Shown: one piece after another, positions 11,125-22,260 of the stretch
Layout: every line of letters starts with the position of its first letter
Position numbering within the stretch: position 1 is the stretch's first letter
From: Cacajao melanocephalus
Lineage: Eukaryota; Chordata; Mammalia; Primates; Pitheciidae
DNA: 64,000 nt
Assembly: GCA_963573385.1 (NCBI GenBank)
Contig: CAUYLG010026681.1
Coordinates: forward strand, 1-64,000
Reading direction: 5' to 3'
Notes under the pieces: generated by a model
The model's input: the letters and a program-made list of their open reading frames with translations, nothing else
Told to the model about the DNA's origin: nothing
The model's database searches: none
Program-made: the position numbers and the translations under genes

Positions 11125-11265
11125 CTTCTCTGCTTAATTCCATCCATTCAAATTTGCTTTCAAGTTCTGTCTCCTTTGTGAAGTTTCTCTGACCACCAAA
11201 TCCATATTAATCCCTTCTCTTTTGCGTTCCTTTTAGTTTCTAACCCCCACGTTGGCCCTTATTTT
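11125..11265 (+). mobile_element. Possible L2 fragment
   Basis: The segment 'cctttgtgaagtttctctgaccacc' resembles the L2 3' region 'ctcagagaggccttccctgaccaccc'. It is short and diverged. A similar but much clearer L2 lies at 14.4-15.3 kb. Confidence 0.4.
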
Positions 11266-11729
11266 TCTCCATTTTGCCAATTTCTAACCAATCAGACTCT
11301 AAGAAAAATTATAGTCAATTGGACTATAAGCCTTTCAAGTGTGGATGTTTTAACTTCGGGGAGACCTGAGAGGGAAGACTGGGGTGGGGGTAGGAATGGC
11401 AGAATCAGGTCAGAAATAGACTGGGAAAAGTTGATCCCAGGTTGGCCAGTGCTCTATGTCCCAGAGACAGAGAGGTAAGAGGTGATTCATGCCAATGTTG
11501 GGATCAAGGGATCTGATCTTCTATGGGGAGTGAGGCAATGTGGAGGGAATCTGGGTAGCAGCATGAGTATTCTGAAAAAGTCCTTTCCTGATAGGAACCC
11601 ACGCAGGCTGTGGAAGCAGGAAAGATTCAGGCAAGATCTAGGTAGAGTGGGAAGAAAGGCTCCTAGTTTAGTAGGAAGTGGAGTGTTGGGCTAGCAGTTT
11701 GAGGCAGAAGCCCAAACAACGTGATTGAA

Positions 11730-11962
11730 GTGAGGAAAGGATGAGAGGAAGAGGAGAAAGGGAGAGAAAAGATAAGGAGGCAGGAGAGAGAAATGAGAAG
11801 AAGGTAGGGAAAGGCTGTTAATGGAAGCCTCAAATGAGTTGAAGAGGAGGGAAGACAAAGAGAAGGGGGGTAATGGAAGTGAAAGGGAGGAGAACAGGTA
11901 AAGCAGAAAGTGATTAAAAGAAAGAAGAAACAAAGAGAAGGAAGAGAAATCAGAAGGCACAT
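11730..11962. repeat. GA-rich low-complexity tract
   Basis: A purine-rich plus strand (GAGGAA, GGAGAGA, AAGAAGAA mixtures) runs for about 230 bp with few pyrimidines. The opposite strand gives artificial Ser/Leu/Pro-rich open frames. Such polypurine tracts can adopt triplex structures; there is no other sign of function. Confidence 0.85.
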
Positions 11963-12399
11963 TTCTGAACACCATCTGCCTGAACAAATTCCCATTAAGT
12001 AGTCATGCCAAGGGAAGAATCGCACTCTCTTCCCCTAAAATCACTATCGGCTTTTATTTCCCAAACACACACTTTGACATGAACAATTGCCATTTTTCTC
12101 ACTTTCTACAGAGCATGAACAAAAGCATTTTAAGAAAATTTGACTATATATAATTTTTATTCTGCATACATCATTATGTATACATTTATGTATATTAAAT
12201 ATATTATGCATACATTATTCATTAGACACAAATCCAGTATGATTGCTATAGAAGCTCTGCCTTAAAACTAATTTCCTAACTAGCTCACAGAGCCAGCTTT
12301 GTCTTTCCTTAGTTACATTATGTTCTTAAGCCTAAATTCTGTGTGAAATTCTAGGGCTTCCATAGTTCTAGAAATAACTCACTTGTAAATTTGAGGCTG
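11963..12399. other. Unassigned AT-rich sequence
   Basis: Nothing recognised, apart from a short AT-rich stretch of 'tatgta'/'tacat' words around 12150-12215. Confidence 0.5.
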
Positions 12400-12404
12400 C
12401 CAAC

Positions 12405-12759
12405 CGTATTAGTCTGTTTTCATGCTGCTGGTAAAGACATACCCGAGACTACGCAACTTACAAAAAAAGAGATTTATTGGACTCACAGTTCCACGTGGCT
12501 GGGGAGGCCTCACAATCACGGATGAAGGCGAAAGACACTTCTTACATGGTGGGGGTGAGAGAGGAAAGAGCTTGCGCAGGGAAATTCCCATTTTAAAACC
12601 GTCAGATCTCGTGAGACCCATTCACTATCATGAGAACAGCACAAGAGAGACTTGCCCTTATAATTCAGTTATCTCCTACCAGGTCTTTCCCACAACACTT
12701 GAGAATTATGGGAACTAGAAGATGAGATTTGGGAGGGGACACAGAGCCAAACCGTATCA
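12405..12759 (-). mobile_element. Solo MaLR LTR (THE1/MST type)
   Basis: About 355 bp with all landmarks of the LTR at 6935: on the plus strand 'cgtattagtctgttttcatg' at the left, 'ctggggaggcctcacaatca', 'cagatctcgtgaga', and 'cagagccaaaccgtatca' at the right. The flanks 'ccaac' (12400-12404) and 'ccgac' (12760-12764) match at four of five bases, a plausible MaLR target duplication. There is no internal sequence. It is in the same orientation as the LTR 5.5 kb upstream but is an independent insertion. Confidence 0.9.
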
Positions 12760-13009
12760 CCGACACACCTCCTAGCCTCCTTAGAATTGGTTCACCACTG
12801 GGCAGAGTAACAGTGGAAGGTGGTTGAGAAGGTGGTCATAATCAGTTTTAATATCCATATAAGAACAGCACCAAGAGTCGGGATGCATTCTTGGCACTTG
12901 AATATATTAGGTATAAGATAGATTAATGAAATTAAAGCAATTCTTAGATGTACTGCAAGGCTGTTAGAGCTTAGCACATGGTGCTACTTAACATCTATTA
13001 TTACTTTTA

Positions 13010-13180
13010 TTTTTATTTATTATTGTTTAGTGCTTATACTTTATCATGCAATGTCTGATGTGATTTTGACAACCACTTGTAAGGTAGACAGAGCAGTTGT
13101 TATAGCCCAGCTTTACCAGTGAGGAAACAAAGTTTTGCCTCAGGTTGTGCACAGACTCTGGAGAGAAACACAACCCCGGG
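13010..13180 (-). mobile_element. MIR SINE
   Basis: Antisense MIR: 'tagtgcttatactttatcatgc', 'gattttgacaaccacttgtaagg', 'agctttaccagtgaggaaac', 'gcctcaggttgtgcacag'. All blocks are in the right order. Confidence 0.75.
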
Positions 13181-13356
13181 AGTTCCTTAGTGGCCTAGTT
13201 CAGTGTTGTCTGTATGCCTGTGGGCTACCATCAACTAGGTCAGCAAAATAAAAATGGTTTTTACTACATTATTTCAGAATGGTCACAAAATAATATATAA
13301 TATGTCCTGACAACCCTCTGTTAAAGGATTTCACAACTGTATATTGCTTGACATAC

Positions 13357-13396
13357 TTTATTTTACTTTATTTTATTTTATTTTATTTTATTTAGT
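13357..13396. repeat. (TTTTA)n pentanucleotide microsatellite
   Basis: Roughly eight imperfect TTTTA units. No Alu or L1 tail is attached that I can recognise. Confidence 0.9.
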
Positions 13397-13609
13397 TTTA
13401 GCTAGGGTTTATTTTTGTTCTCTTTCTCCATTATCTTTCAAAATTGGGAAAGTAATACTCAACATTTGAAGGCTAAAAGGCCACTGGGAACAAGTGTTCA
13501 AAATAAAACTGGCTTCAAAACTATTCTGAATTTTATTAGTGTGTATAAAACTGATACTTGGTGATGACTGTGCATGGTTTTAAAGCTATCCTTTGCTGAA
13601 GTGAAAAGA

Positions 13610-13765
13610 CAAGGCAGTAAATCCAGGGGTGGAACCAAGACAGCTAATTTCTGACTTGCTCTGTGACCCTTGACAAGTCATTTAATAACTATTCCTTGTT
13701 ATCTTCCAAATGCAAACTGGAACAACTACGAGATTAGAAATGACAGGGGGCGTTGTGATGACCAA
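13610..13765 (+). mobile_element. MIR SINE
   Basis: Sense MIR core: 'gctctgtgacccttgacaag', 'tcatttaataactattcc', then a decayed 'tcatctgtaaaatgggg' position ('ccaaatgcaaactgg'). Moderately diverged. Confidence 0.65.
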
Positions 13766-14417
13766 CAATCAAAATTATGTTGAAACCGTTTGTTCAGGAG
13801 CAGTTTTTCAATATACAAATCAGAATATTGGATTGATTTAAGGTTTCACAGAGCAGCTTTCCTAAGGGAGACACCATCAATGACATTGCTATTAAGTATT
13901 AGACATGAGTTCTTATTCAAAAGCACCAAGTGCTTTGGGCACTTGGTAATTTTACCAGGAGACAGGCTATAAACATAACTACTGTCACTGGTGGATTTGT
14001 ATTAATTCTATTCCCTATGGCCTCCAAAGGATTGCTGAGGAAAATCTTGAGATGTTACTTTGGATTAGATTCAGACAAAAGGTTTCCCTCAAAAAGCCTA
14101 AGTACTGGCTGTGCCTCATTCATTTTCTGAAAGCCCTGATCAGGCATTTGGGAAATGAGCACTTTCTGGCATATTTTAAATGTGTGAAACCTGAGGGAAC
14201 AAAGAAATATGTCTAGAGATTGTATCTTCTCTCATATCTATGTTCTTTTTCTTCAACTCTACCATGATGTTTAGCAACCTTAAATAAGCATTTTGTATCA
14301 TTCCACTGAGAAACAGAATAGTCTCCTGACCTTGCACAGTTTTACAGATCCTCAGAATAATCACGTTAGGATGAAATTTACTCATAGGCTGGTTCATACT
14401 TCAAATTTATGGTACTC
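13766..14417. other. Unassigned sequence left of the L2
   Basis: No gene or repeat is recognised with confidence. The L2 that starts near 14418 may extend further left in degraded form. Confidence 0.45.
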
Positions 14418-15260
14418 TTTTCTACTGATACTCACTCCTTACGTGTCTCATCTAGTATTGGCTTTAAATGCCATCCATGTGGTAACACTCCCATATTTAT
14501 ATCTCTGAGAAGACCCAGACTTCTCCCCTGAACTCCAGACTATACACCAAGTTGCCTACTTCACAGCTCCACTTGGCTTCCTAAAAGCATCTCAGACCTA
14601 ACATGTGCCAAAGAAAATTCCTGTCTGTCTCCACCAAACCTGTTCTTTTCATAATCTTCTCCAACTCTGTCAATGGCAAATTTATTCTTAAGTTAGTCCA
14701 AAAAGTTTGGGTTACTTTTTATTTCTTCGTACCTCACAGCTCATATTAAACTCCTCAGCAATTCCTATCAGGTTTACTTTTCAAAAGTTATTCAGAATAT
14801 GACCACTTTGTGCCACCTCTACCACTAGATGGGCCAAGCCACCATTGCCTTTCACCTGAATTAATTCTAACTGGTTTCCATGTCTGTTGTTGCCAGTTTT
14901 CTGTGTGATTCTTTTAAATATAAATGAGATTTTGACACTGCTCTGCTTAAACCTTTTGGAATCTTCCCATCAGTGTACAGTAAAAACAAAAACCCTAAAA
15001 ATGATCTACAAATCCTAAAATATTGACAGCCTCCTTCGCCTCCTTATTCTCTTTCCTAATAACTTTTCTCTTATTCCCTCAGGTTCAGAGAGCAGCCTAC
15101 TTGCTCTTCCTCTAACATGCAAGGTACACTCTAGTCTCAGGGCCTTTGCAGTTTTTGTTTCCATTTTCTGGAACACTCTTTCTCCAGATCTTGTCGAAGT
15201 ATCCACTTATATTTGTATCTCAACTCTCACATTCTGAAAATTGCTTCCTCCCTTCATTGC
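14418..15260 (+). mobile_element. L2 LINE, long 3'-region fragment
   Basis: About 840 bp follow the L2 consensus almost without a break: 'ggctttaaatgccatccatg', 'ccatatttatatctctgaga', 'ctcccctgaactccagac', 'ccaccattgcctttcacctg', 'ctctgcttaaacctttt', and 'agtctcagggcctttgca' with 'ctggaacactctttctcc' near the right end. This covers the C-terminal part of the L2 ORF before the 3' UTR. Stops are frequent, so it is an ancient fossil. Confidence 0.88.
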
Positions 15261-16150
15261 CACCTTTGTACTGGGGCTGGTAACAAGCAATCCGGAATTT
15301 ATGGAGTACAGGGACAATAGTCTTGCCAGGGGAAGGTGGGAATGGGTAATTCATGGTATGGGAAAATATTACTATTATGCCAATAGTCATTGATGGCCGA
15401 ACAGGATGAGGTGCCGATTGAGGCAGAGCATTGAGAGACCGCTATGACAAGAGTAGAGAGGATAAAAATTCTGAAGTAAACTGCTTCTTCTTTCCTATAA
15501 GAGTGTACTTATGGAAGAAAGAGATTAAGAGATAAAATTTTATATAATACTTTATATAATATTTATTAATAATATATTTTGTTATATGAACGTATATATA
15601 ATACTTCTTGGAGAGCAAGAAGATCTCTATGGCGGCTTTGAAGGAATTCTCTTACTGTTGCAGGCCATAACTGGCTAAGGCTCATGGTGTGGATTTGGTT
15701 AGAAGAGATGTGGTATGGCAACATCAAGTACATGCTAAAATCTGCCAGATTTCTCATCTAAGGAAACTGGTAAGGAAGGAGTTGAGCCCTAAGGCAAGGG
15801 TTTAAGACATTTGAGCAGTCATAAACAGAACCGAGACCCTTAGCCTTGCAGAATTTCTGGAAATTCTCTTGTTTGAGGAAGCAGTCTCTGCCCAATCCCT
15901 TCACCAAAAATAGTCCTCTTCCGCATAACAGGTTTTCAGTGATTGGATGGAAGGCAGTAGACTCAGCTTGGTGCTGGTTTTCTTTCAAATTCAACCTTAC
16001 CAACTCTCTTTCCTTTTATGTCTATAATGAGAATAATTTTCCAATGGCATAGCACAATTTGAGAAGCTCGAACCTGCCTCTTTGAGGAAAGCATATACAA
16101 AAGGAAAGACCAATTGACCAATCTGCATCACTCACCTATTTCTAGTAGGT
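15261..16150. other. Unassigned sequence, possibly ERVL-related in part
   Basis: No firm assignment. AT-rich to 15600. From about 15650 the base composition and position upstream of the ERVL fragment would allow a decayed ERVL gag region, but I cannot show this. Confidence 0.35.
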
Positions 16151-16500
16151 GCCTAGAAAGAGTGTAGGAATAAATTCTAAAGATGTTAGAGCATGGGAGA
16201 AAAATACAAGGACTGGTCAGGCCAAAGTCATTGACATGGTTACACTCACCTGAAAGACTAGATTTAATGTATCATCTCCAGGACATGAGAATGCATTAAT
16301 AGTGTACTAGGTTTGTTAGTTGAATCCTGGACTCATCTGTGGAACTTACCTTGTATATTGCAGAGGAAAAAGACTTAATGTTTAGGAAGATGGGGATATT
16401 TGAATAAATATAAACAACACTATTTAGCAACTCCCCAGTTATACCCTTTGGGAGGGTCCAAAGGACCAACCATTCACCAAAGCATTAAGAAATGCATTGG
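16150..16500 (+). mobile_element. ERVL internal fragment, left part (continues at 20354)
   Basis: Tentatively read as upstream ERVL internal sequence. The firm point is adjacency: the L1 between 16501 and 20353 is flanked by 'aaatgcattgg' on both sides (16490-16500 and 20354-20364). These two flanks were therefore continuous before the L1 inserted, and the right flank leads into recognisable ERVL pol. Confidence 0.5.
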
Positions 16501-16929
16501 GATGGAGCCAGAGGATCATCCCCCACCCAGGGGAGCGGAGAGTGAATGAGTGACCCTGGCAAACCACGCTTCTCCCCCAGATCTTTGCAACCCTTCGATC
16601 AGGAGCTCACCTGGTGAACCCACTCCACCAGGGCCTGCAGTCTTCAGTCTGAAAAACAGAGCTATGTGGAGTCATGGCAAGGCAGCCACTCAGGCATGAG
16701 TGGAGATTCTGGAGCCTCAGATACTTGAGCTTTTCAGCAGCTTTGGCAAAGTAGGAGGCTAGACTCCTATAAACCCCTAGGAATGGGGCTGAATCCAGGG
16801 GGCTGAGTAGCAACAGCCTGCAGCTCCACTTCCACGACACCTCACAAGATAAGACCCACTGGCTTGGAATTCTAGCTAGCTACCAGTAGCGGCATTGCAC
16901 CTCCATAAGAAGGCACTCCAGTGAGAAGG

Positions 16930-17745
16930 GGTAGGCCACCATCTTTGCTGTTCGGGTGCCTTAATGTTCTGGCCTTCAGGCTTTGGAGGGTCTGAGCTGA
17001 CCCAGGACCAAAGGAATCCCCCAGCACAGCACAGCTGCTCTACCAAAACGTGGCCAGACTGCTGCTTTAAGCAGGTGCCTGATCCCATTCCTCCTCACTG
17101 GGTAGGATCTCCCAACTGGGACCTCCAGCCACCCCTGCCTGAGCTCTTCAGCAAACAGGGATTTGAATCCACCTCTGGGACAGTGCTCCCAGACGAGGGG
17201 AGGGCTGCCATCTTTTCTCTTTTGGTGACTTAGCCATTCCAGCCTTTGAGCTTTGGAGTGTTTAGGGTGACTGGGGACTAAAGTGGACCCCAGCACAGCA
17301 CACCACAGCTGCTCTAAACATGCTGAGACTGCTTTTTAAAACAGGTCCTGATCCCATTCTTCCTCACTGGGTGGGATATCCCAGCTGGGGTCTCCAGACA
17401 CTTCCTACAGGTGCCTTCAGGCTGCCAGCAGGTCCCTATCTCCCTGAGACAAAGCTCCCAGAGGGAGGAACAGGCTACCATCTTTGCTATTTCATATCCT
17501 TCACAGGTTCTGAAAAATCTGAAGTGACTAGGGACTGGAGTGGGCCCCAAGCATATTGCAACAGCCCTATGGAAAAGGCCAGATCTTTATGTGGGTGCCC
17601 ATTTCCATATCTCCTCGCCAGACAGATCCTCCAGCCACCTCCTGCCAGAGCTACTGAGCAAGTACCAACTCAGAAGTTCCCTAGACAGAGCCTTCAGGGG
17701 CAACTGAAAGCCTCTCAGCCACTGCCTTTGCATGGAACTGCCCTC
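16930..17745 (+). repeat. Tandem ~270-bp units in the L1 5' UTR
   Basis: Three diverged units aligned by their 'ccatcttt' starts at 16939, 17208 and 17478 (periods 269 and 270). Each has 'cagcacagcacagctgctct'-like, 'gatcccattcctcctcactgg'-like and 'acctctgggacagtgctccc'-like blocks; the third unit diverges and is incomplete. Tandem promoter-region units of this kind are known from older primate L1 5' UTRs. Confidence 0.8.
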
Positions 17746-18655
17746 AACAAAATACTTGCAAACCAGACCACCACCACATCCAAAAGTTAATTCACCATGA
17801 TCAAGTAGGCTACATCCCTAGGATGCAAGGTTGGTTCAACATACAAAAATCAATAAATATGATTTATCACATAAACAGAACTAAAGACAAAAACCACATG
17901 ATTATCTCAGTAGATGCAGAAAAGGCTTTTGATGAAATTCAAAATCCCTTCATCTTAAAAACTCTCAATAAACTATGTATTGAAGGCATATACCTAAAAT
18001 AATAAGACCCATAGAGATGACAAACCTATAGCCAATGTCATACTGGATGGGCAAAAGCTGGAAGCATTCATTCCCTTGAAAATTGGCACAAATATGTTTT
18101 TTTTCACCACTTCTATTCAATATGGAATTGGAAGTCCTAGCCAGAGCAATCAGGCAAGAGAAAGAAATAAAGGGCATCCAAATAGGAAGAGAGGAAGTCA
18201 AACTATCTCTGTTTGCACAACATGATTCTATATCTAGAAAACACAATGGTGTCTCAGCCCCAAAGCTCCTTCAACTGATAACATCAGTAAGGTTGCAAGA
18301 TACAAAATGAATGTACAAAAATCACTAATATTCCTATACACCAACAATAACCAAACTGAGAGCCAAATCAAGAAGGCAATCCTATTCACAATTGCCACAG
18401 TAAAATAAAATACCTAGGAATACCAGGTATTTTACCAGGGAGGTGAAAGATGTCTACAATGAGAATTACAAAACACTGCTCGAAGAAATCAGAGAAGACA
18501 CAAACAAATGAAGAAACATCCCAGGCTCATGGATAGGAAGAATCAATATCATTAAAATGGCTATACTCCCCAGTGCAATTTATAGATTCAATGCTATTCC
18601 TATCAAACTACCAGAAAACATTCTTCACAGAATTAGAAAAAAAATTTTTTAAATT
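17745..18655 (+). pseudogene. L1 ORF2 reverse-transcriptase fragment with lost catalytic motif
   Basis: It matches the ORF2p reverse transcriptase fingers and palm (for example 'aaccacatgattatctcagt', 'gatgcagaaaaggcttttga'). Where the catalytic FADD motif should be encoded (about 18211-18225) the sequence reads 'gtttgcacaacatgattc'. The two aspartate codons are gone and the segment is two bases short, which shifts the frame. A second lesion, a T-rich replacement, lies near 18098. It cannot encode an active enzyme. Confidence 0.85.
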
Positions 18656-18658
18656 TAC

Positions 18659-18937
18659 ATGAAACCAAAAAAGAGCCCAAATAGCCAAGGCAATCCTAAG
18701 CAAAAAGAACAAAGCTGGAGAAATCAGTTGCCTGACTTCAGACTATACTACAAGGCTACAGTGACCAAAATAGCATGGTACTGGTACAAAAACAGACACA
18801 TAGACAAATGGAACAGCAGAGTGAGCCCAGAAAGAAGGCCACACATCTACAATCATCTGATTTTTTACAAAGCTGACAAAATAAGCAATGGGAAAAAGAC
18901 TCCATATTCAATAAATGGTGCTGAGATAACTGGCTAA
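18659..18937 (+). pseudogene. L1 ORF2 fragment downstream of the reverse transcriptase
   Basis: A 92-residue open stretch with typical ORF2p text ('[20 protein letters not shown]'). It is part of the same inactive L1 and is bounded by frameshifts on both sides. Confidence 0.85.
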
Positions 18938-19844
18938 CCATATGCAGAAGATTGAAGCTGGACAACTTCCTTATACCATAGACAAAAATAAACTCAAGAT
19001 GTATTAAAGACTGAAATGTAAGACCCAAAACTATAAAAACTGAAAGACAACTTAAGCAATACCATCCTCGTCCTAGGAATGGGAAAGATTTCATGATAAA
19101 GACACCAGAAACAATCACAACAGAAGCAAAATGACAAATGGAAGCTAATTAAACTAAAGAGCCTCTGTACAGCAAAAGAAGCTATCAACAGAGTACAAAG
19201 ATAGTGTACAGAATGGAAGAATATATTTGCAAACTGTGCATCTGACAAAGGTCTAATATCCAGCATCTATAAGAAACTTAAACAAATTTACAAGAGAAAA
19301 ATAACCCTATTAAAAAGTGGACAAAAGGTATTAACAGACACTTTTCAAAAGAAAACATACCTCTGGCCAATAGGCATTTAAAAAAAGTTCAGTATTACTG
19401 ATCATTAGAGAAATGCAAATCAAAACCACAATGAGTTACCATCTCAGACCAGTCAGAATGGCTACTATTAAAAAGTAAAAAAATAACAGATGCTGATGAA
19501 GTTGCAGAGAAAAGGTAACCCTTATACACAGTTGGTGGGAGTATAAATTAGTTCATCCATTGTGGAAAGCAGTTTGGTTATTCCTTAAAGAGCTAAAAGC
19601 AGAACTACCACTTGACTCCACAATCCCATTACTGGGTATATACCCAGAGGGATAGAAAGCATTCTACCATAAAGACACATGCATGTGAATGTTCACTGAA
19701 GCACTGTTCAAATAGCAAAGTCATGAAATCAATCTAAATGTCCATCAATGACAGACTGGATAAAGAAAATGTAGTACAAACATGCCATGGAATATTACAC
19801 AGCCATGAAAAAGAATGAGATTATGTCTTTTGGAGTAACATGGA

Positions 19845-20044
19845 TGGAGCTGGAGGCCATGAAAACATTATTGGCCTGCAGTGCAGAAACCCAAGTTGAG
19901 TTCTTGAAATGGACTTCATGCCTTCTCTCCACTTTCTAAATATAAAATGTTTCAAACACTTCAAGTTTCTTGAATGAGGTGTTGTTTAGGCCCCTTTGAG
20001 GAAAGACATTGTAATATGGACTTATTAATGGAGCTGGAGGCCAT
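19845..20044 (+). repeat. 169-bp templated insert inside the L1, flanked by a 16-bp duplication
   Basis: L1 sequence stops after 'tggagctggaggccat' (19845-19860) and resumes with the same 16 bases at 20029-20044. The intervening 19861-20029 is not L1. It matches 20670-20838, in the ERVL right of this L1, without gaps over 169 bp and with 14 mismatches by hand count (91.7% identity). There is no A-tail at its 3' end. The ERVL copy is the probable source because it sits in continuous ERVL sequence. Confidence 0.93.
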
Positions 20045-20353
20045 CATCCTTAGCAAACAAATGCAGACACAGAAAACCAAATACCAAGTGTTCTCACTTG
20101 TAAGTGGGAGCTAAATGATAACTTATAAACACGAGTAAGGAAACGACAGACACTGGAGTCTACTTGAGTGTGGAGGTTTGGAGGAAGAGAGGAGCAGAAA
20201 AGATAACTACTGGGTGCTGAGCTTAATACCTGGGTGATGTAGTAATATGTACAACAAACCCCATGACATGAATTTATGTATATAACAAACCCTCACATGT
20301 ACCCCCAAACCTAATATAAAAATAAACGTAAACCAAAAAAACAAAACAAAAAT

Positions 20354-22260
20354 AAATGCATTGGTATGAGGGTTATCAGTATGCTTGAAAACCAGTAGTA
20401 GGATAGATCCTTTTAGATCAGAGATGATGGAAGAGATAATACAATGTAACTGGGTTCGCTAATCTTAATGTGAGTATTGGAACTCTCAGACTTGTAGAGG
20501 ACATTTTGTAACAATTATTCTGCTAATACTATAATAAGCCATAGGATTAGAATGGTAATCATAGAATTTTGATCTGCCGGGATCTGTAACAATGCTTAAT
20601 TGATGATGGGGTCCCTCACAAAATAAATAGATGGGCAGCTTACTAAAGGGATATTTGACATATATAAGTGAAAACATTTTTGGCCCACAGTGCAGAAACC
20701 TAAGTTGAGTTCTTGAAATGGGCTTCATGCCTTCTATCCACTTTCTAAATATAAATTTTTTCAAACACTTTAAGTTTCTTAAATGAGGTATTGTCCAGGC
20801 CCCTTTGAGGAAGGACATTGTAATATGGACTTATTAATCCTGTAAATCTTTTCTGAAGACATCCTCACAGTTGATCTGAAGATATTTACTGTGGTAACTG
20901 TTTACTGAGGAAAGGCAAATGCCTAGACTGGGGGTTATGAGACAATTTTTATGAAAAGAAGTGATTTCCGGGACACCCCTGTTGGCTCTGTGTCCTAATG
21001 AGCAGAAGCTTATAGAAGACAGGTAACAGATGGTATCTTGCTCAAATCTAATAGTAGCTGTAGGAGGACTGGGGATAAATATTACAATTATTTATTATCC
21101 AGAAAGTTTAGGGTAATTAATGTATTTAATAAGAAGCAAATTCCCTTATTGGTGCCCTGGCCTATGAAGTAGATGTTATGGTAGAAAAGGTCAAGTGAAA
21201 ACCCTTGGAACTGCCTTCCAATTCTTCTCTTTCTCCAGTAATATAATGAACCAAAAGCAATGTCCCATTCTGGGGAGTATTTCATAGATTAATGTCATTA
21301 TCAAAAATTGGAGAAATGAAATGTTAGTTATGCTTACCATATTTTATTCAACATGACTAATTAGCTCTTGGAAAAGCCACAGTGTCATGGGGAATAACAG
21401 CGGACTATAGCAAACTTAAATTATTTGGTGATTATATTTGCAGTTATGGTGTCATTCTATTTCAATCTGTAAGGAAAATTAGGAGCAGTTTGTAGTTACA
21501 TGGGAGGGACTGCACTATACCAGCACTATGTTGCCCAAGGGTTATGCCAAGTCTTCTGCTGCGTAAGCAGGAAGTAACAAGCACTCTTGATGTTTTCTTA
21601 AGATAAATGTAAAGAATAGAAAAAAAAGTTTTAGGGTCTGAAATATGGGTGGGTCAGTGGGGATAATATGTTATCCTTTTTGAAGTGACAGACAAATTCC
21701 TACACCTTATACAATATCCGCCACTTAGAAAAAGGTACGCAGCTAGTACCAGTTAGAATTTTGTAGGCAATGCATATATTTGGGTATAATCCTCTCACCC
21801 ATTTATTGGTAATTCATAAGGTTGCCTCTTTTAATTGGGACCTATAGGAAGAATGGGCTCTGTAGCAGGTCTACATTGGCAGTGCAGGCTGCTTATTTAC
21901 AAAGGAAGTCTCTATGACAGATACAGATGCTCTTCAAGCCTCTAGCAAACCCAACAGGAAATTCAAATGAACAGATATCTGGAGTTCTGAAATAAGGCTA
22001 CGTTTTTTTAAGCTGACAACTGTAAAGCGGTTTTTGGCTTGCTGTAGGCTTTGATGAATACTAAATGCTTGACCATGGAATATAAAGTGAACATGCAATT
22101 CAAACTTCACTTTATACATGAAGTATTATCTGATCTACAGAATTCAAAGCTGAATATGAACAACAGAATTGTACTAAAAAATTGAAGCCATATTCACAAG
22201 TCCAGTCCTGAGCATGTTCACTGACTACAGGAGCAGGTGACTCAGACACGTATTATGGCT
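20354..22260 (+). mobile_element. ERVL internal fragment: pol reverse transcriptase / RNase H region
   Basis: After the L1, sequence resumes that is recognisable as ERVL pol in sense orientation. The reverse transcriptase region is at about 21390-21880 (readable 'aacagcggactatagcaaac', 'tataccagcactatgttgcc'), and the connection toward RNase H runs to about 22250. Many stops and frameshifts break it. Integrase and LTR are not found attached, and this copy is 13.5 kb from the ERVL fragment at 5.8 kb, so they are separate proviruses. Confidence 0.8.
20670..20838 (+). repeat. Donor copy of the 169-bp repeat (in ERVL)
   Basis: The partner of 19861-20029, in direct orientation, 640 bp away. Both copies begin 'gaaaacatt' and end 'ggacttattaat', after which they differ. 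Identity is far higher than expected for two independent ERVL insertions of this age, so one was copied locally from the other. Confidence 0.92.

Larger units (their letters stand above)
16490..20364 (+). mobile_element. L1 (L1PB/L1MA-type) with full 5' end, internal deletion and 11-bp target-site duplication
   Basis: The element proper is 16501-20353. 16501-17740 is a GC-richer 5' UTR with ~270-bp tandem units. At about 17741 it joins directly to ORF2 in the reverse transcriptase region ('ctcaacaaaatacttgcaaacc'), so ORF1, the endonuclease and the start of the reverse transcriptase are missing. ORF2 remnants continue to about 19860, where a 169-bp non-L1 insert (19861-20029) interrupts; L1 then resumes to its 3' end and an A-rich tail at 20320-20353. 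The target duplication 'aaatgcattgg' is perfect. The L1 landed in an ERVL fragment and is inactive. Confidence 0.92.

Noticed and set aside
11663..12025. Ser/Leu-rich open frames resembling membrane or low-complexity proteins
   Set aside because: They arise from the complement of a GA-rich tract. There is no start context and no homology that I recognise.
6935..12759. The two same-orientation THE1/MST LTRs as the two ends of one provirus
   Set aside because: Each has its own short flanking duplication (GATG; ccaac/ccgac). The DNA between them holds unrelated elements and no MaLR internal sequence, so they are independent solo LTRs.
16930..17745. A regularly repeating array that might suggest a CRISPR or satellite
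   Set aside because: Units are ~270 bp and diverged, with no short repeat plus unique spacer pattern, and they belong to an L1 5' UTR.
16964..17790. Open frames up to 156 residues in GC-richer DNA that could pass for an exon
   Set aside because: They lie in the tandem 5' UTR of an L1 and end in its ORF2 junction; no splice structure is visible.
5760..22260. The two ERVL fragments as one provirus split by later insertions
   Set aside because: The left fragment (integrase, dUTPase, LTR) already reaches its 3' LTR at 7.6 kb. The right one carries the more upstream reverse transcriptase region, so the order is wrong for a single copy in this orientation.
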